Assembly (NCBI GenBank): GCA_963169695.1
Contig: CAUJDS010000060.1
Location: 128,780-192,779, forward strand
DNA: 64,000 nucleotides
Reading direction: 5' to 3'
DNA from: Bdellovibrionota bacterium
GTDB taxonomy: Bacteria > Bdellovibrionota > UBA1018 > CAUJDS01
The notes under the pieces are model-generated. The model saw only the letters and a list, made by a program, of their open reading frames with translations, made no database searches and had not been told where the DNA came from. Within the stretch, counting starts at the first letter, position 1, and each line of letters starts with the position of its first letter. Made by a program: the position numbers and the translations under genes. Of this stretch, positions 43,637 to 52,321 are shown piece after piece.

Positions 43637-45670
43637 TTATTTGTCGTGGCCTCCAGCTGGAGTTTCTATACTAAACGGCACTTTAGATTCATTGATGCGC
43701 TTCTCTAGGCTGGGGAAGCTGGAAGTGGACGCTTTCTCACGAGGCACATTTTCGAGTTGAAAAAGATTTGAGCGTGAGGTGAGCACAAAAGCTCGGTCCT
43801 CATTCCATAAGTCCGATTCCCATCCAGTGATTCTAGGAAAACCAGGGCGTGGCGGGTGCTGATGGAATGCCAAAAAATTTTTTCCAAATTGTCCGATCGA
43901 AACCTGCAATAGGCTTGTCCGCACTCCTCGAATCACCGTGAATTCAATTGCGACTTCACTCAACCTTGTGATCATCCCAGAAGGGTGCTTGCAGGTGAGA
44001 TCGGCATGGGATCGATAGACCGTACTATAATAGCCACGTTCGGACCATTTTTTTACTTCCACTGGCGGATAAGATTCTAGCGAAAATCCTGGAGATATTT
44101 TTGTAGGATTTGCCGCAGCTGCTGTGCAAACACTTCCATCTTCCTTTTTGAAATAAATGTCGAGTTGATCTGGAAGTAAGGTCTCAGGATCGACTCTCAA
44201 TAAAACATGCGAATGGCCGGTGTCACGATAGGGCTGGTTGGGCATTGCGGGGTCACTCGACAACTGCCAAAACTTCGGACCTTTGGAGTCATTGATCACG
44301 GAATTGTCGATCGCTTCGTATTGAGTCGACGGAAATCCAAATCCCCACCATTCTCGGAGGTATTCTAAGTTCATCTCCTCGACTGCTGATGCTGCGATAC
44401 CATAGCGCTGTATCAGTAAGTACCTTGCATCGAGCGATAACTTTCGGATTCGCGGCTTCCAAATCTCAGTTGCTTTTGGAGTCTGAAACACATTGATTGG
44501 CAAATCCGCCAACCATAGAAAAAGCTCCTTGTCGTCCGTTCGATCCACGGACTCCAAGAGCTGCAAATAAAGCTCTTCCCAGATTGGCACTGCAGCGAGA
44601 GTCACACCTTGATCCACAAAGAACTGAGTGAGCTTCGCTTGAATTTGAGCATCCAGCGCCTTTTCTGTTTCAAGCTGGATAATAGCTTTTCTTAGGGTTT
44701 GGAGCGCATCCTCAAGGGAGTCAAAGTGCAGATGGGCCTCGTACCTTATGATTAGTGATTTGTTCTCTTCCAGCTCTAATTCTGTATGATCCGCGCCGGT
44801 AAGGTAGGGCCTTTCCGTTGGAGTCGGCTTATCAAAATCTAGGCTTCCTCCGAGTTGACATCCTATGCCCAAATTGGCGAATCCCTGAAAGTCCAATCCA
44901 ATCCTTCTGCTGAGAGAGCGAGCGTACCCAGTGCAATTGAAGCTAAACAATCCGTATTCTTCAGACTTGGTGACATGCCTAAGATTGAGGATCTTCTGAA
45001 TAAGGATCGCTTCAGGTTCTTCAGAGAGAATGGGAAGTGATTCAAAGTTGGCGGCTCTCAGGTTCTCGTTGGACATTTCGAATAGGGTAGCACCTTGAGT
45101 TTCCGTGATGGAGAAGTGATCCACCGTCAATTGGTGATGTACTGCAGGATTGAGAAGCATGTTTACGGGCAGCATTGCAAGTTCTGGAGAGAGGCTGGCG
45201 TAACCACTGGGAGGCGAAATCCCCTGACTCGCCAGGTGGATCCTTGTCGTAAATCGGCGGTGAGGATTGGAGAGTGTGCAGTTCAAGACTTTTCCTGCGG
45301 TATTGATGGTGTCATTGCAGGTAGCTGGGAGATTCAAGACGCTTTCGCCCAGAGAATCCAGCCCATCTTTTGGCGAATAGAAGAGTTGGCAGAATCCCAA
45401 GGGAGTCCGAAGGATTCGATGCGAGAGTCGGCTATCTACCACGGCCTCGCCCAGTCGATAGGTTTGCCTCGGAAGGTAGAGGAGTGCACTGACAAATCCC
45501 GACTCCTCACAGTCGGGGAGTTTGCCGGTGACGGGGTCGCCGATGATTTCGACGACTTCGGGACGGAGGGAATGAAGGTCAACCTCTTGCGCCCACGTCA
45601 CCCCCACGTTCAAAAGAACAACGAGAAGTAAAGTCGTGTATTTTATACTAAAACTATTTATACCGACCAT
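43637..45670 (-). CDS. Large exported protein of unknown function, 677 aa
   Basis: ATG 45670 begins a signal peptide (YTTLLLVVLLNVGVTWAQ). A segment with FSFNCTGYARSLSRRIGLDF near residue 245 recalls the Asn-Cys motif of DUF4105-like permuted papain proteases, a weak match. The central part is helical (LETEKALDAQIQAKLTQFFV), and the C-terminal half appears beta-rich. Eight or more cysteines are spread through the mature part, fitting a disulfide-bonded exported protein. No firm family. Confidence 0.78.
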   Translation of the reverse strand: MVGINSFSIKYTTLLLVVLLNVGVTWAQEVDLHSLRPEVVEIIGDPVTGKLPDCEESGFVSALLYLPRQTYRLGEAVVDSRLSHRILRTPLGFCQLFYSPKDGLDSLGESVLNLPATCNDTINTAGKVLNCTLSNPHRRFTTRIHLASQGISPPSGYASLSPELAMLPVNMLLNPAVHHQLTVDHFSITETQGATLFEMSNENLRAANFESLPILSEEPEAILIQKILNLRHVTKSEEYGLFSFNCTGYARSLSRRIGLDFQGFANLGIGCQLGGSLDFDKPTPTERPYLTGADHTELELEENKSLIIRYEAHLHFDSLEDALQTLRKAIIQLETEKALDAQIQAKLTQFFVDQGVTLAAVPIWEELYLQLLESVDRTDDKELFLWLADLPINVFQTPKATEIWKPRIRKLSLDARYLLIQRYGIAASAVEEMNLEYLREWWGFGFPSTQYEAIDNSVINDSKGPKFWQLSSDPAMPNQPYRDTGHSHVLLRVDPETLLPDQLDIYFKKEDGSVCTAAAANPTKISPGFSLESYPPVEVKKWSERGYYSTVYRSHADLTCKHPSGMITRLSEVAIEFTVIRGVRTSLLQVSIGQFGKNFLAFHQHPPRPGFPRITGWESDLWNEDRAFVLTSRSNLFQLENVPREKASTSSFPSLEKRINESKVPFSIETPAGGHDK

Positions 45671-45818
45671 TACCCTGAAAATCCTTTAAATGGCTCGAAC
45701 TCCCAACAAAGAAGAGAGCTATACCTCAGATTTTAGATTCTTGCCACGGCGCGGGTTGGGGTTGCTATTCTTCACTTCAAGCCGGGTACGACACGGAGGT
45801 TGGTAAATTGCGCCAGAA

Positions 45819-46052
45819 TCACTTGGCCTTCTTTGATGGCTTTAGCTTTTTCTTAGGGGAGTCTTCCCGCATTTCACTAAGGTCCCCGTCCCATTCCGTC
45901 TGTCCCATGAGGCTGGCCATGCCGCGCAGTTGATGGAGCTGTATGGACTCACTCAATGCGACATTGACGGCTTCGGAGTAGGTCTTGACGCGAAGGATCC
46001 GGACTGCTTTTTCTAGCAGTTCTTCATTGAGCACAAGATTTGTACGTTTCAT
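45819..46052 (-). CDS. VapB-type antitoxin without a toxin partner
   Basis: From ATG 46052 the 77 residues read MKRTNLVLNEELLEKAVRIL, KTYSEAVNVALSESIQLHQL, the ribbon-helix-helix of the VapB/DUF2191 family, with a C-terminal tail that would bind a PIN-domain VapC. Downstream (45671-45818) there is no vapC; only a short fragment in another frame (QFTNLRVVPGLK) recalls a PIN C-terminus. It is probably an orphan left after toxin loss, or acts on a toxin elsewhere. Confidence 0.75.
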   Translation of the reverse strand: MKRTNLVLNEELLEKAVRILRVKTYSEAVNVALSESIQLHQLRGMASLMGQTEWDGDLSEMREDSPKKKLKPSKKAK

Positions 46053-46206
46053 TTGTATAGTGTGCCTTGCAAGAATCCGCACGTCTAGGAGCCACGTGCA
46101 TGACCCTAGCAACTTTAGTGCTCCTGCCCTCAAGGAGTTGACCTGCGACGAAGCGCAGGTCTTGCTTACCACAATATTTAAAGCCAGGAGAACACAGACA
46201 GAGGAA

Positions 46207-46500
46207 ATGAGTACGTTAAAAAACGATATTCAAATTTTTAAACAAAATGGCGCCAAGAAGGATGAAGATCGCCAGACATTCAAAGAAAGATTGTCGAGCC
46301 TTGAGTCAAAAAAGATCGAGTCTACTTCTAATGAGAGTCTTTTTTTAGACCGCTCAGCATTGACGGCCGCTAAAGAGCGAGATAGTTGCCCCGAAACCAT
46401 TCCAGCGTCCGATGATATTGTAAAAGCTCGAGAGAATACGGTTTTCTTCAAAAAAATCTCCGATGCTGAGTTAGCAGAGATTAAAAAATTGCTTGAGTAG
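46207..46500 (+). CDS. Small Lys/Glu-rich hypothetical protein, 97 aa
   Basis: ATG 46207 has AGAGGAA just before it, closer than ideal; upstream TTG codons are possible. The product is highly charged (MSTLKNDIQIFKQNGAKKDE to SDAELAEIKKLLE), with no signal or membrane segment and a likely helical end. A 17-bp perfect hairpin follows the stop, supporting a real transcript. An antisense frame across this stretch looks less protein-like. Confidence 0.5.
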   Translation: MSTLKNDIQIFKQNGAKKDEDRQTFKERLSSLESKKIESTSNESLFLDRSALTAAKERDSCPETIPASDDIVKARENTVFFKKISDAELAEIKKLLE

Positions 46501-46514
46501 CTTGATAAGGGCAA

Positions 46515-46556
46515 AATTTCCGGAGCGGAGGAAAAAATGCCTCCGCTCCGGAAATT
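46515..46556. terminator. Perfect 17-bp hairpin after the small charged gene
   Basis: AATTTCCGGAGCGGAGG and CCTCCGCTCCGGAAATT pair fully around an 8-base A-rich loop. There is no T-tract on either side, so it may be a Rho-assisted terminator or RNA stabiliser rather than a simple intrinsic terminator. Confidence 0.5.
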
Positions 46557-46730
46557 GGGTTGCCACTTTTTCGGTTTGCTCCATTTTAGCAATTTTATAA
46601 CAGCTTCATTAAGATACCTGACTCTACCTTCCAGTTGTCGCTCAATGTTATTGCAGTAAAGCGTATCTGATCTTTTGGATAATAGATTAGCGTTAGCCAT
46701 TTCACTGAATCCCATTTAAAATTCTAATTT

Positions 46731-49643
46731 ATGGGTAGCGCGCGGCGATTTCATTTCATTTTGCTTTTGATTTTCGGCCTCAGTCTGAGTTTGTCCTGGC
46801 AGGCCCAGGCCAATGTTCTCGAATGTCTCTTAGGTAGTTTTGGTGAGCCTTCTCACCTTCCTGCGGCAGGAAGTGAGGCAGCCGCTGGATCCTTGGACTC
46901 AGCAATGGAACAGTTGCAGAAAAACCGAAAACGCTGGGTAGAATCGAATCTGGTTGGTAAAGACCAGCTCAATAGCAAATTCAGAAGCGATTCACGCTTA
47001 CTTTGGAATGAACAGCGCAGACAGTCTAGCGGCACTGTTGGTCATGATTTGACGAAATCAAGCCACAGTAAGGAATGGAACGAATGGCAAAGATATTCCG
47101 AAGTCGTTTTAGCCCTGCGAGAGAAGGTTGCGGAGAGAGGGCGGAAGCGCAATTGGCTTGGCCTAAAGTCCGCTAACTTGCGCCGACTTGAGAAGTTGGA
47201 AGCTCAGCTTCCTCAAAGAAAAGAAGCCCTTCGCAGAATTTTGGAAGAGGCACACTCGATAGAGGCTTGGCATGCGGCGATGGTGCTCAAGCCATTTCGG
47301 CCGCAGGAGACGCTGCTCCAACACCTGACTGACACGGCATCGTTAGCAGTCGAGATCCTAGAAGCTCGCAGTCACACAACAGCAAGAGATCCAACCGCAG
47401 TGGTGCAAAGCCAACTAGCCGGCTTGTTCAAAATCAATCCGGCGTGGGGCAATTTACTCATGACAGAGCTCTCTGTCACTCATCCCGATTGGGTCGGCAT
47501 TTTACAAAAATTGAGTAAGACCCTGACTGAGAAGGATCGCACCATTCAAGCGAAGGGAAGAGCTCTGGACCAGGCTCGCTTGGAGCTAGAAAAATTTATT
47601 AGCCAGAAGGACTTGGAACGGCGTCAATTGGAAGGTGCCCTTCGTACTGCGGTTGCCCAGGAAAGCGACGAAGCCAAAGCGGCCATAGAAGCTCAGCTCA
47701 AGGCTAACGAAGCTGCCGCGAAAAAAAGCCTAGAAAACCTACCGTACAGCAGCAACGCAGCCGAAATCGCGAAATTGAGAGCGCAGGCGAACGAATTATC
47801 CCAATCACTGAAGAACCAAAAGAGAGGGAGCCGACTCCGAGTTGCGGCGCTCACTGGAGTCGGAGCCTTGATTGCTGCTGGGGTGATTTATCAAGTCCAG
47901 GCGGACCAACAAGAAATCCTGCAGCACGAAAAGGCTCGAGATGCCTGGCGAGCTAAGTACGCCAAGGTTGCCCAAGAATTAGAGTGGAGAGAAAGTAGCT
48001 TGGAGGGCAAGCGTCGGGACTTGGAAAATGCTCAAACGCAGTTGCAGAATAGCAAGAGTCAGTCCGCCTTGGATCAAGAGAAAATAAAGAGGCAGTCCCT
48101 AGAACTCGCCGTTCTCCAGCAAAGACAAAGTACATTGCTCGCGGAAAAGGCTCAGAATGACCTCGCCAGGCAAGCACTTGAATCCAAAAATCTCCGCCGT
48201 GCGCAGATGTCCGAATCGGAGGTACGGGTTTTGGGTCGGCTGATGACGGACCAACCTCAATCAGGCAAAGAACTCCTTGGGCTTGCGCTTGATCAAAGTA
48301 TTCGAGCGTATTTGGCGAGGCCGCAGGCTCAATCCACCGAGGAGGATGTGCTGAATACTGAGAGTCTCGAGGCAAAGCTTCATCCTTACTTTGCGCTTTC
48401 GGATTCGGACCCCTGGAAGCTCAAGGCCAAAATGGAAGAGGTAATCCTGAAACAGACTGGGGCCAAGGAGCTTATTTATAACAAAGACTTCTCGAGTCCG
48501 TTGGATCCTATTCGTGAAGCAAAGACGCAATGCTACGCATCGACGAGTCTCTTCGAGATGATCCGCATGGCCCACCCACTGATGGTTGCTGGTGAAGACC
48601 CCGTCGTCATCCTTACGAATGGACATATTCTCAGCGGAGTCATACGTACTCCGCCCGGTGGACAGATAGCGGATGCCGAGCTTTTTGGCGTGGAGCACAC
48701 GGCTGCTGGCCGAGGAGAGATTCAATACGGCAAGGTCAGGGAACTTGGTAGTATACAAGAGCCGGTACTGGTGCTGCGCTCAGAAGACTTTCTTGCCCTA
48801 GAAGGTCTGAGAGAGGTTTTACTCACTCAGGAGGCGGAGCGATTTCAAGTCGGCGCATTCGAACGCGTTGCGAAGCAATATGGCTTAGACCCCAAACCTA
48901 TTTTAGAAAAAATTGAAGCTATTCGAAGAGCAATTGTTGTTTCTGGATTACAGAATGGGAAGCAAGGACATTCGACTTGTGGCTTTGGTGAGGCCAAGGT
49001 TCCATCTGGAGATTTGCGGCGGCAAGTGGTGGAGGTATTGTCGCGGAGGCCATCTGCAGCAAGTGTAGCGGGTACAAAAGAACCAAGTTCGTCTCAATAT
49101 TCGTCTCAAAATTCGTATCATGAATGGCAAGCAACTCAGGCTGAAGTCCTTGTGCCTCAATTGATTCCTATCCCAAGATCTGTGACGGTCGAGGCTATTT
49201 TGCAATTGGAACAATCTGATGTGAGGACAAAATTCTCAGACTCACTCAGTGGCAAGGTAAGAGAGCATAGCCTTCAAGAACTCTCTGAAGCAAGTGAGGC
49301 GGATTTAATGAAGCTGCTCGCTGTGGCGCAGCGGTATGTAGAATCAAGGCAACCTGTCGAATCGGAGAACGATAATTTTGAAGAAAGCCTCACTTTTTTC
49401 GCACCCTTTCTGCCTCCTGCCGACAGTGTTCTTCTTCAGAAGGGGACAGAACTGAAACTGACCCGTCAGAGTGGAAATCGCTACCAGATGCAAATTGGAG
49501 TCGATGCTGATTTGACGCTCAAGCCTGGTGAAAGGTGGTTTCAAAAGCAGTCATCGGACGGGGCTTCGACTAACCCGAACGAATTCATCATCAAAAAAGG
49601 AACAGAAAAAGAATTCAATGCCGAATTGAAACAGAGGAAGTAG
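46731..49643 (+). CDS. Large exported coiled-coil protein, 970 aa, with a possible Cys-His domain
   Basis: ATG 46731 has no evident ribosome-binding site (leaderless is possible). Signal peptide FHFILLLIFGLSLSLSWQ then AQA. Residues 130-360 are coiled coil (LARLEKL and ALDQARLELEKFISQKDLE patterns), followed by one hydrophobic helix (VAALTGVGALIAAGVIYQVQ near 380) and more coiled coil (SLEGKRRDLENAQTQLQNSK). From residue 600, TQCYASTSLFEMIRMAHPLM then VVILTNGHILSGVIRT has spaced Cys and His that could be a papain-like site; unproven. The C-terminal part is beta-rich. It resembles the other large exported proteins here in style. Confidence 0.8.
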   Translation: MGSARRFHFILLLIFGLSLSLSWQAQANVLECLLGSFGEPSHLPAAGSEAAAGSLDSAMEQLQKNRKRWVESNLVGKDQLNSKFRSDSRLLWNEQRRQSSGTVGHDLTKSSHSKEWNEWQRYSEVVLALREKVAERGRKRNWLGLKSANLRRLEKLEAQLPQRKEALRRILEEAHSIEAWHAAMVLKPFRPQETLLQHLTDTASLAVEILEARSHTTARDPTAVVQSQLAGLFKINPAWGNLLMTELSVTHPDWVGILQKLSKTLTEKDRTIQAKGRALDQARLELEKFISQKDLERRQLEGALRTAVAQESDEAKAAIEAQLKANEAAAKKSLENLPYSSNAAEIAKLRAQANELSQSLKNQKRGSRLRVAALTGVGALIAAGVIYQVQADQQEILQHEKARDAWRAKYAKVAQELEWRESSLEGKRRDLENAQTQLQNSKSQSALDQEKIKRQSLELAVLQQRQSTLLAEKAQNDLARQALESKNLRRAQMSESEVRVLGRLMTDQPQSGKELLGLALDQSIRAYLARPQAQSTEEDVLNTESLEAKLHPYFALSDSDPWKLKAKMEEVILKQTGAKELIYNKDFSSPLDPIREAKTQCYASTSLFEMIRMAHPLMVAGEDPVVILTNGHILSGVIRTPPGGQIADAELFGVEHTAAGRGEIQYGKVRELGSIQEPVLVLRSEDFLALEGLREVLLTQEAERFQVGAFERVAKQYGLDPKPILEKIEAIRRAIVVSGLQNGKQGHSTCGFGEAKVPSGDLRRQVVEVLSRRPSAASVAGTKEPSSSQYSSQNSYHEWQATQAEVLVPQLIPIPRSVTVEAILQLEQSDVRTKFSDSLSGKVREHSLQELSEASEADLMKLLAVAQRYVESRQPVESENDNFEESLTFFAPFLPPADSVLLQKGTELKLTRQSGNRYQMQIGVDADLTLKPGERWFQKQSSDGASTNPNEFIIKKGTEKEFNAELKQRK

Positions 49644-49664
49644 TGTTCAAGCGATGGGCTTCCG

Positions 49665-50495
49665 CTACTCAGATAGGGTTGCTAACGCTAACAGCTCCTG
49701 CGCGTTTAGCGCAAAATGGGAGGCTTCTAAGTCTTCCCGCATATGGGCAGGATCGGTAGTGCCAGTGAGAGGTGCCATTCCACTTTGCAGCGCAAATTGA
49801 AAGACCAATTGCGCTGGAGTGCAACCCAATCGCCCGAGGATTTCTTGGAACTTTGGATTTTGAAAAACCTCTGGATTAGCAGTTAGCAATGAAAAACCTT
49901 GGTAGGTGATCTGGTGGTTACTGCAAAATTCTCGAATCTCTCTATCCCAGCCCATTCGTGCAAAGCAGCGATTCTGGACAAAGGTAGGTTGGACCTCTGC
50001 TCCGCCGCAAAGTTCGACCAGTTGCTCGAGGCGAACATTGCTGATGCCGAGGTGCTTTGTCTTTTGCTGGCGATGGAGGTCCTCCATGGCTCGCCAAACC
50101 TCCCAATCGTGTTCCGCCAATACGCGAGGATGGGTGGGGCCGTGCAAGACGTACGAGTCCAGGTAGTTCGTGTGGAGGTGCTCAAGCGAACTTGCAAAGG
50201 ATTGCTGGACTTGGTCCTCAGGCTTGGCCTGCGGATCGTAGGGCAGTCGATGATCCTGGCCACCAAGGGACGTAAATTTGGTCTGAAGAAAGAGGTCTTC
50301 GCGTCGAAGGAGCTGACTATCCCAGGCCTTTTTCAGGGCCTGGCCTACTCCCGCTTCAAAATAGTGCTTACGCTGATTGGCGGTATCGATGGCTCTGAAG
50401 CCAGCATCCAGCGCGTCCTCCACACAGCGTGAAGTATCTTCTTCCTTCCAGGCGGTTCCGTAGAAAAAAAGCGGTGCTTTCTCAGTGCTTTTGAT
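49665..50495 (-). CDS. Aldo/keto reductase with no canonical start codon
   Basis: The family residues start upstream of the first usable codon: LFFYGTAWKEE, DAGFRAIDTANQRKHYFEAG, LQTKF, DSYVLHGP, HLGISNVRLEQL. Asp, Tyr, Lys and His of the catalytic tetrad are present. In frame, the only ATG/GTG/TTG before the conserved body is GTG 50423, which lies downstream of GTAWK. The frame opens after a TGA and contains ATC at 50495; this would be the start if initiation there is allowed, overlapping the aldolase gene stop. An A7 run at 50464-50470 could hide a frameshift. NADPH-dependent carbonyl reduction is the likely activity. Confidence 0.75.
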   Translation of the reverse strand: MKSTEKAPLFFYGTAWKEEDTSRCVEDALDAGFRAIDTANQRKHYFEAGVGQALKKAWDSQLLRREDLFLQTKFTSLGGQDHRLPYDPQAKPEDQVQQSFASSLEHLHTNYLDSYVLHGPTHPRVLAEHDWEVWRAMEDLHRQQKTKHLGISNVRLEQLVELCGGAEVQPTFVQNRCFARMGWDREIREFCSNHQITYQGFSLLTANPEVFQNPKFQEILGRLGCTPAQLVFQFALQSGMAPLTGTTDPAHMREDLEASHFALNAQELLALATLSE

Positions 50496-51411
50496 TGCTC
50501 ACCCAGTGGTCGTAGAGTTCTTTGTAGGTCTTGGCGATTTGGAGGGCAGCTTCATTGTTTGAGATCCTGCCTTCCTTGACGGCCTTCAAAGGCTCCCAGA
50601 AAATGGTCCGACCGACTGCAAATCCACTAAAGCCCTTAGACTTAGCGCCAACAGCAAGCCAGTCTTTGACCTTTGCTGTATTGGCTCCACGTCCGAGAAT
50701 CACGTTCGATACCGTGTCACGTCCGCCAATCATGGTCTGGCGAGCAATTGCTTCTGCATCTTCGACGCGGTCAACGCCTTCGATCTTCCAAATATCGGGT
50801 TCGACCCCAGCTTTTTGGATTTCGGCAATGGCTTGGATCATCAGTTTGGGTCGAAGTTCTTGCTCAAAGCGATTCTCGTCCTGGCCTACGCTTGCCAGTT
50901 GCGCAGCAGTGGCGGGGACCAAGACTTCAAATAGAAATTTATGATTCGTGCTGTGACAAAATTCAGACAATCGCTTGAGTCGAGCCAGTTGGCGCTGGTT
51001 CATTTCTTTATTGTCGTCTGGATTGTAGCGAACCAAGACTTTGACGAATGCAGGATTCAGATCTGAGATGCGCTTGCCAAAATCTTCGCCGTACTCAAAA
51101 TCAAATTCATCTTGGCCAGATTTCTCAGCGGGATTGGCAAAGAGGATTCCGTTTTTCTTGGCATCTTCTAGGATGGCGGTACCAAATTGCTCGTCAACCA
51201 AGATACCCGAGGTTGCTTTGGAGACGCCCATGTCCAATGCTTTTTTGAATCCATCGTAAATGATCCCTTTGTAGGAGGCGATGAGCTTGGTTTCTTCTTC
51301 GTTGGGTTGTCGGCCTTTGATGCCGAAAAGCTTTTGAGCAAAAGATCCACGATGGTCAAATGCGAGAATAAATAGTTTCTTGGAATAACCTAAATTCGAT
51401 GGAAGTCCCAT
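50482..51411 (-). CDS. DUF2090/IolC-type aldolase-like protein, 309 aa
   Basis: TIM-barrel protein of the DUF2090 type found at the C-terminus of 5-dehydro-2-deoxygluconokinase fusions: LFILAFDHRGSFAQKLFG at the start, VSKATSGILVDEQFG, LFEVLVPATAAQLASVGQDE, EPDIWKIEGVDRVEDAEAIA, and NVILGRGANTAKV. The family is thought to cleave a phosphorylated keto-deoxy sugar. It stands alone here, without the kinase domain. The aldo/keto reductase gene overlaps its 3' end, so the two may share a sugar pathway. Confidence 0.8.
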   Translation of the reverse strand: MGLPSNLGYSKKLFILAFDHRGSFAQKLFGIKGRQPNEEETKLIASYKGIIYDGFKKALDMGVSKATSGILVDEQFGTAILEDAKKNGILFANPAEKSGQDEFDFEYGEDFGKRISDLNPAFVKVLVRYNPDDNKEMNQRQLARLKRLSEFCHSTNHKFLFEVLVPATAAQLASVGQDENRFEQELRPKLMIQAIAEIQKAGVEPDIWKIEGVDRVEDAEAIARQTMIGGRDTVSNVILGRGANTAKVKDWLAVGAKSKGFSGFAVGRTIFWEPLKAVKEGRISNNEAALQIAKTYKELYDHWVSNQKH

Positions 51412-51446
51412 AATTCTGTTCTGCCTCTCTTTGCGTACCTTTGGGG

Positions 51447-52283
51447 TTAGCAGATTTTTGGTGGTATGAGAAGCCTATGCCTTAAAGAGGGGAGGTGTTT
51501 TCGGACGCGTTGAAGTTTCAGCTGCGACAATTCTGCAATCACCAGACCCTTGCCGCTCTTTTTTTCGGCCAGAATCTCTCCCCAAGGAGAGACTATTCGA
51601 CTATGGCCGTAGGTTTTTCTCCCAGACTCGTGAGTTCCGGATTGAGCCGGCGCAATCACAAAGCATTGATTTTCGATGGCTCGGGCTCGCGTCAGGGCGT
51701 CCCAATGCGCGCGTCCAGTTGGGAAGGTAAAGGCCGAGGGAATAGAAAGGATCGTTGCCCCTTTGGCGCTGTAGGCTCGATACAACTCAGGAAATCTCAA
51801 GTCATAGCAGATGCTCATGCCTAACTTGCCCAATGGCGTCGAAGCGAGCCGACCCGTCTTGCCTGGTGTAAATTGCTCGGACTCGCGGTAGCTTCGGTCA
51901 CCCAGGACATGGACATCGAAGAGATGAATTTTGCTATATTCGGCTTGAATCTTCCCATTTTGGTCGATCAAGACCGAAGTGTTGTGCAACTTCTTCGTTC
52001 CACGGACCTTGCGCGGGAGGCTCCCAAGAAGGACCCAGATACGATGGTGTTTGGCGGCTGCACGGATCAATTGCAGAGCGTTGTCCGCATCAGCCATTGC
52101 AAAACGGGTCGCGGCTTTTTTGTCGTCCGAAATAAGGAGTGCGTTTTCTGGAAAGGCAACGAGATCACAGCTTCGACCGGCGGCCTCTTCCATTCGATCC
52201 ATAATTTCAGCTAAGTTTGTGGAAGGGTCTCGAGTAGAAGTCATTTGAACGACTCCGACGCATGGCGTTTTGACTTGCTTCAT
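51447..52283 (-). CDS. Nit1-type carbon-nitrogen hydrolase (deaminated glutathione amidase)
   Basis: 278 residues with the nitrilase triad: Glu in LVAFPENALL, Lys in EYSKIHLFDVHV and Cys in MSICYDLRFPELYR. FDVHVLGDRSYRESEQFTPG matches the Nit1/NitFhit branch, whose known substrate is deaminated glutathione (a repair activity). This is consistent with glutathione synthesis in the window (gshA), though not adjacent. Start ATG 52283 lies 39 bases from the divergent exported protein gene. Confidence 0.88.
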   Translation of the reverse strand: MKQVKTPCVGVVQMTSTRDPSTNLAEIMDRMEEAAGRSCDLVAFPENALLISDDKKAATRFAMADADNALQLIRAAAKHHRIWVLLGSLPRKVRGTKKLHNTSVLIDQNGKIQAEYSKIHLFDVHVLGDRSYRESEQFTPGKTGRLASTPLGKLGMSICYDLRFPELYRAYSAKGATILSIPSAFTFPTGRAHWDALTRARAIENQCFVIAPAQSGTHESGRKTYGHSRIVSPWGEILAEKKSGKGLVIAELSQLKLQRVRKHLPSLRHRLLIPPKIC

Positions 52284-52321
52284 TGGCGTGATACGACCTC
52301 TCTTAGGGGGGGGTTTAACTT

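Noticed and set aside
46230-46715. 161-residue leftward frame opposite the small charged gene
   Set aside because: The part opposite 46207-46500 is Ser-rich antisense-like and the frame runs across the 17-bp hairpin; the rightward frame has better composition. The first 60 residues are not excluded.
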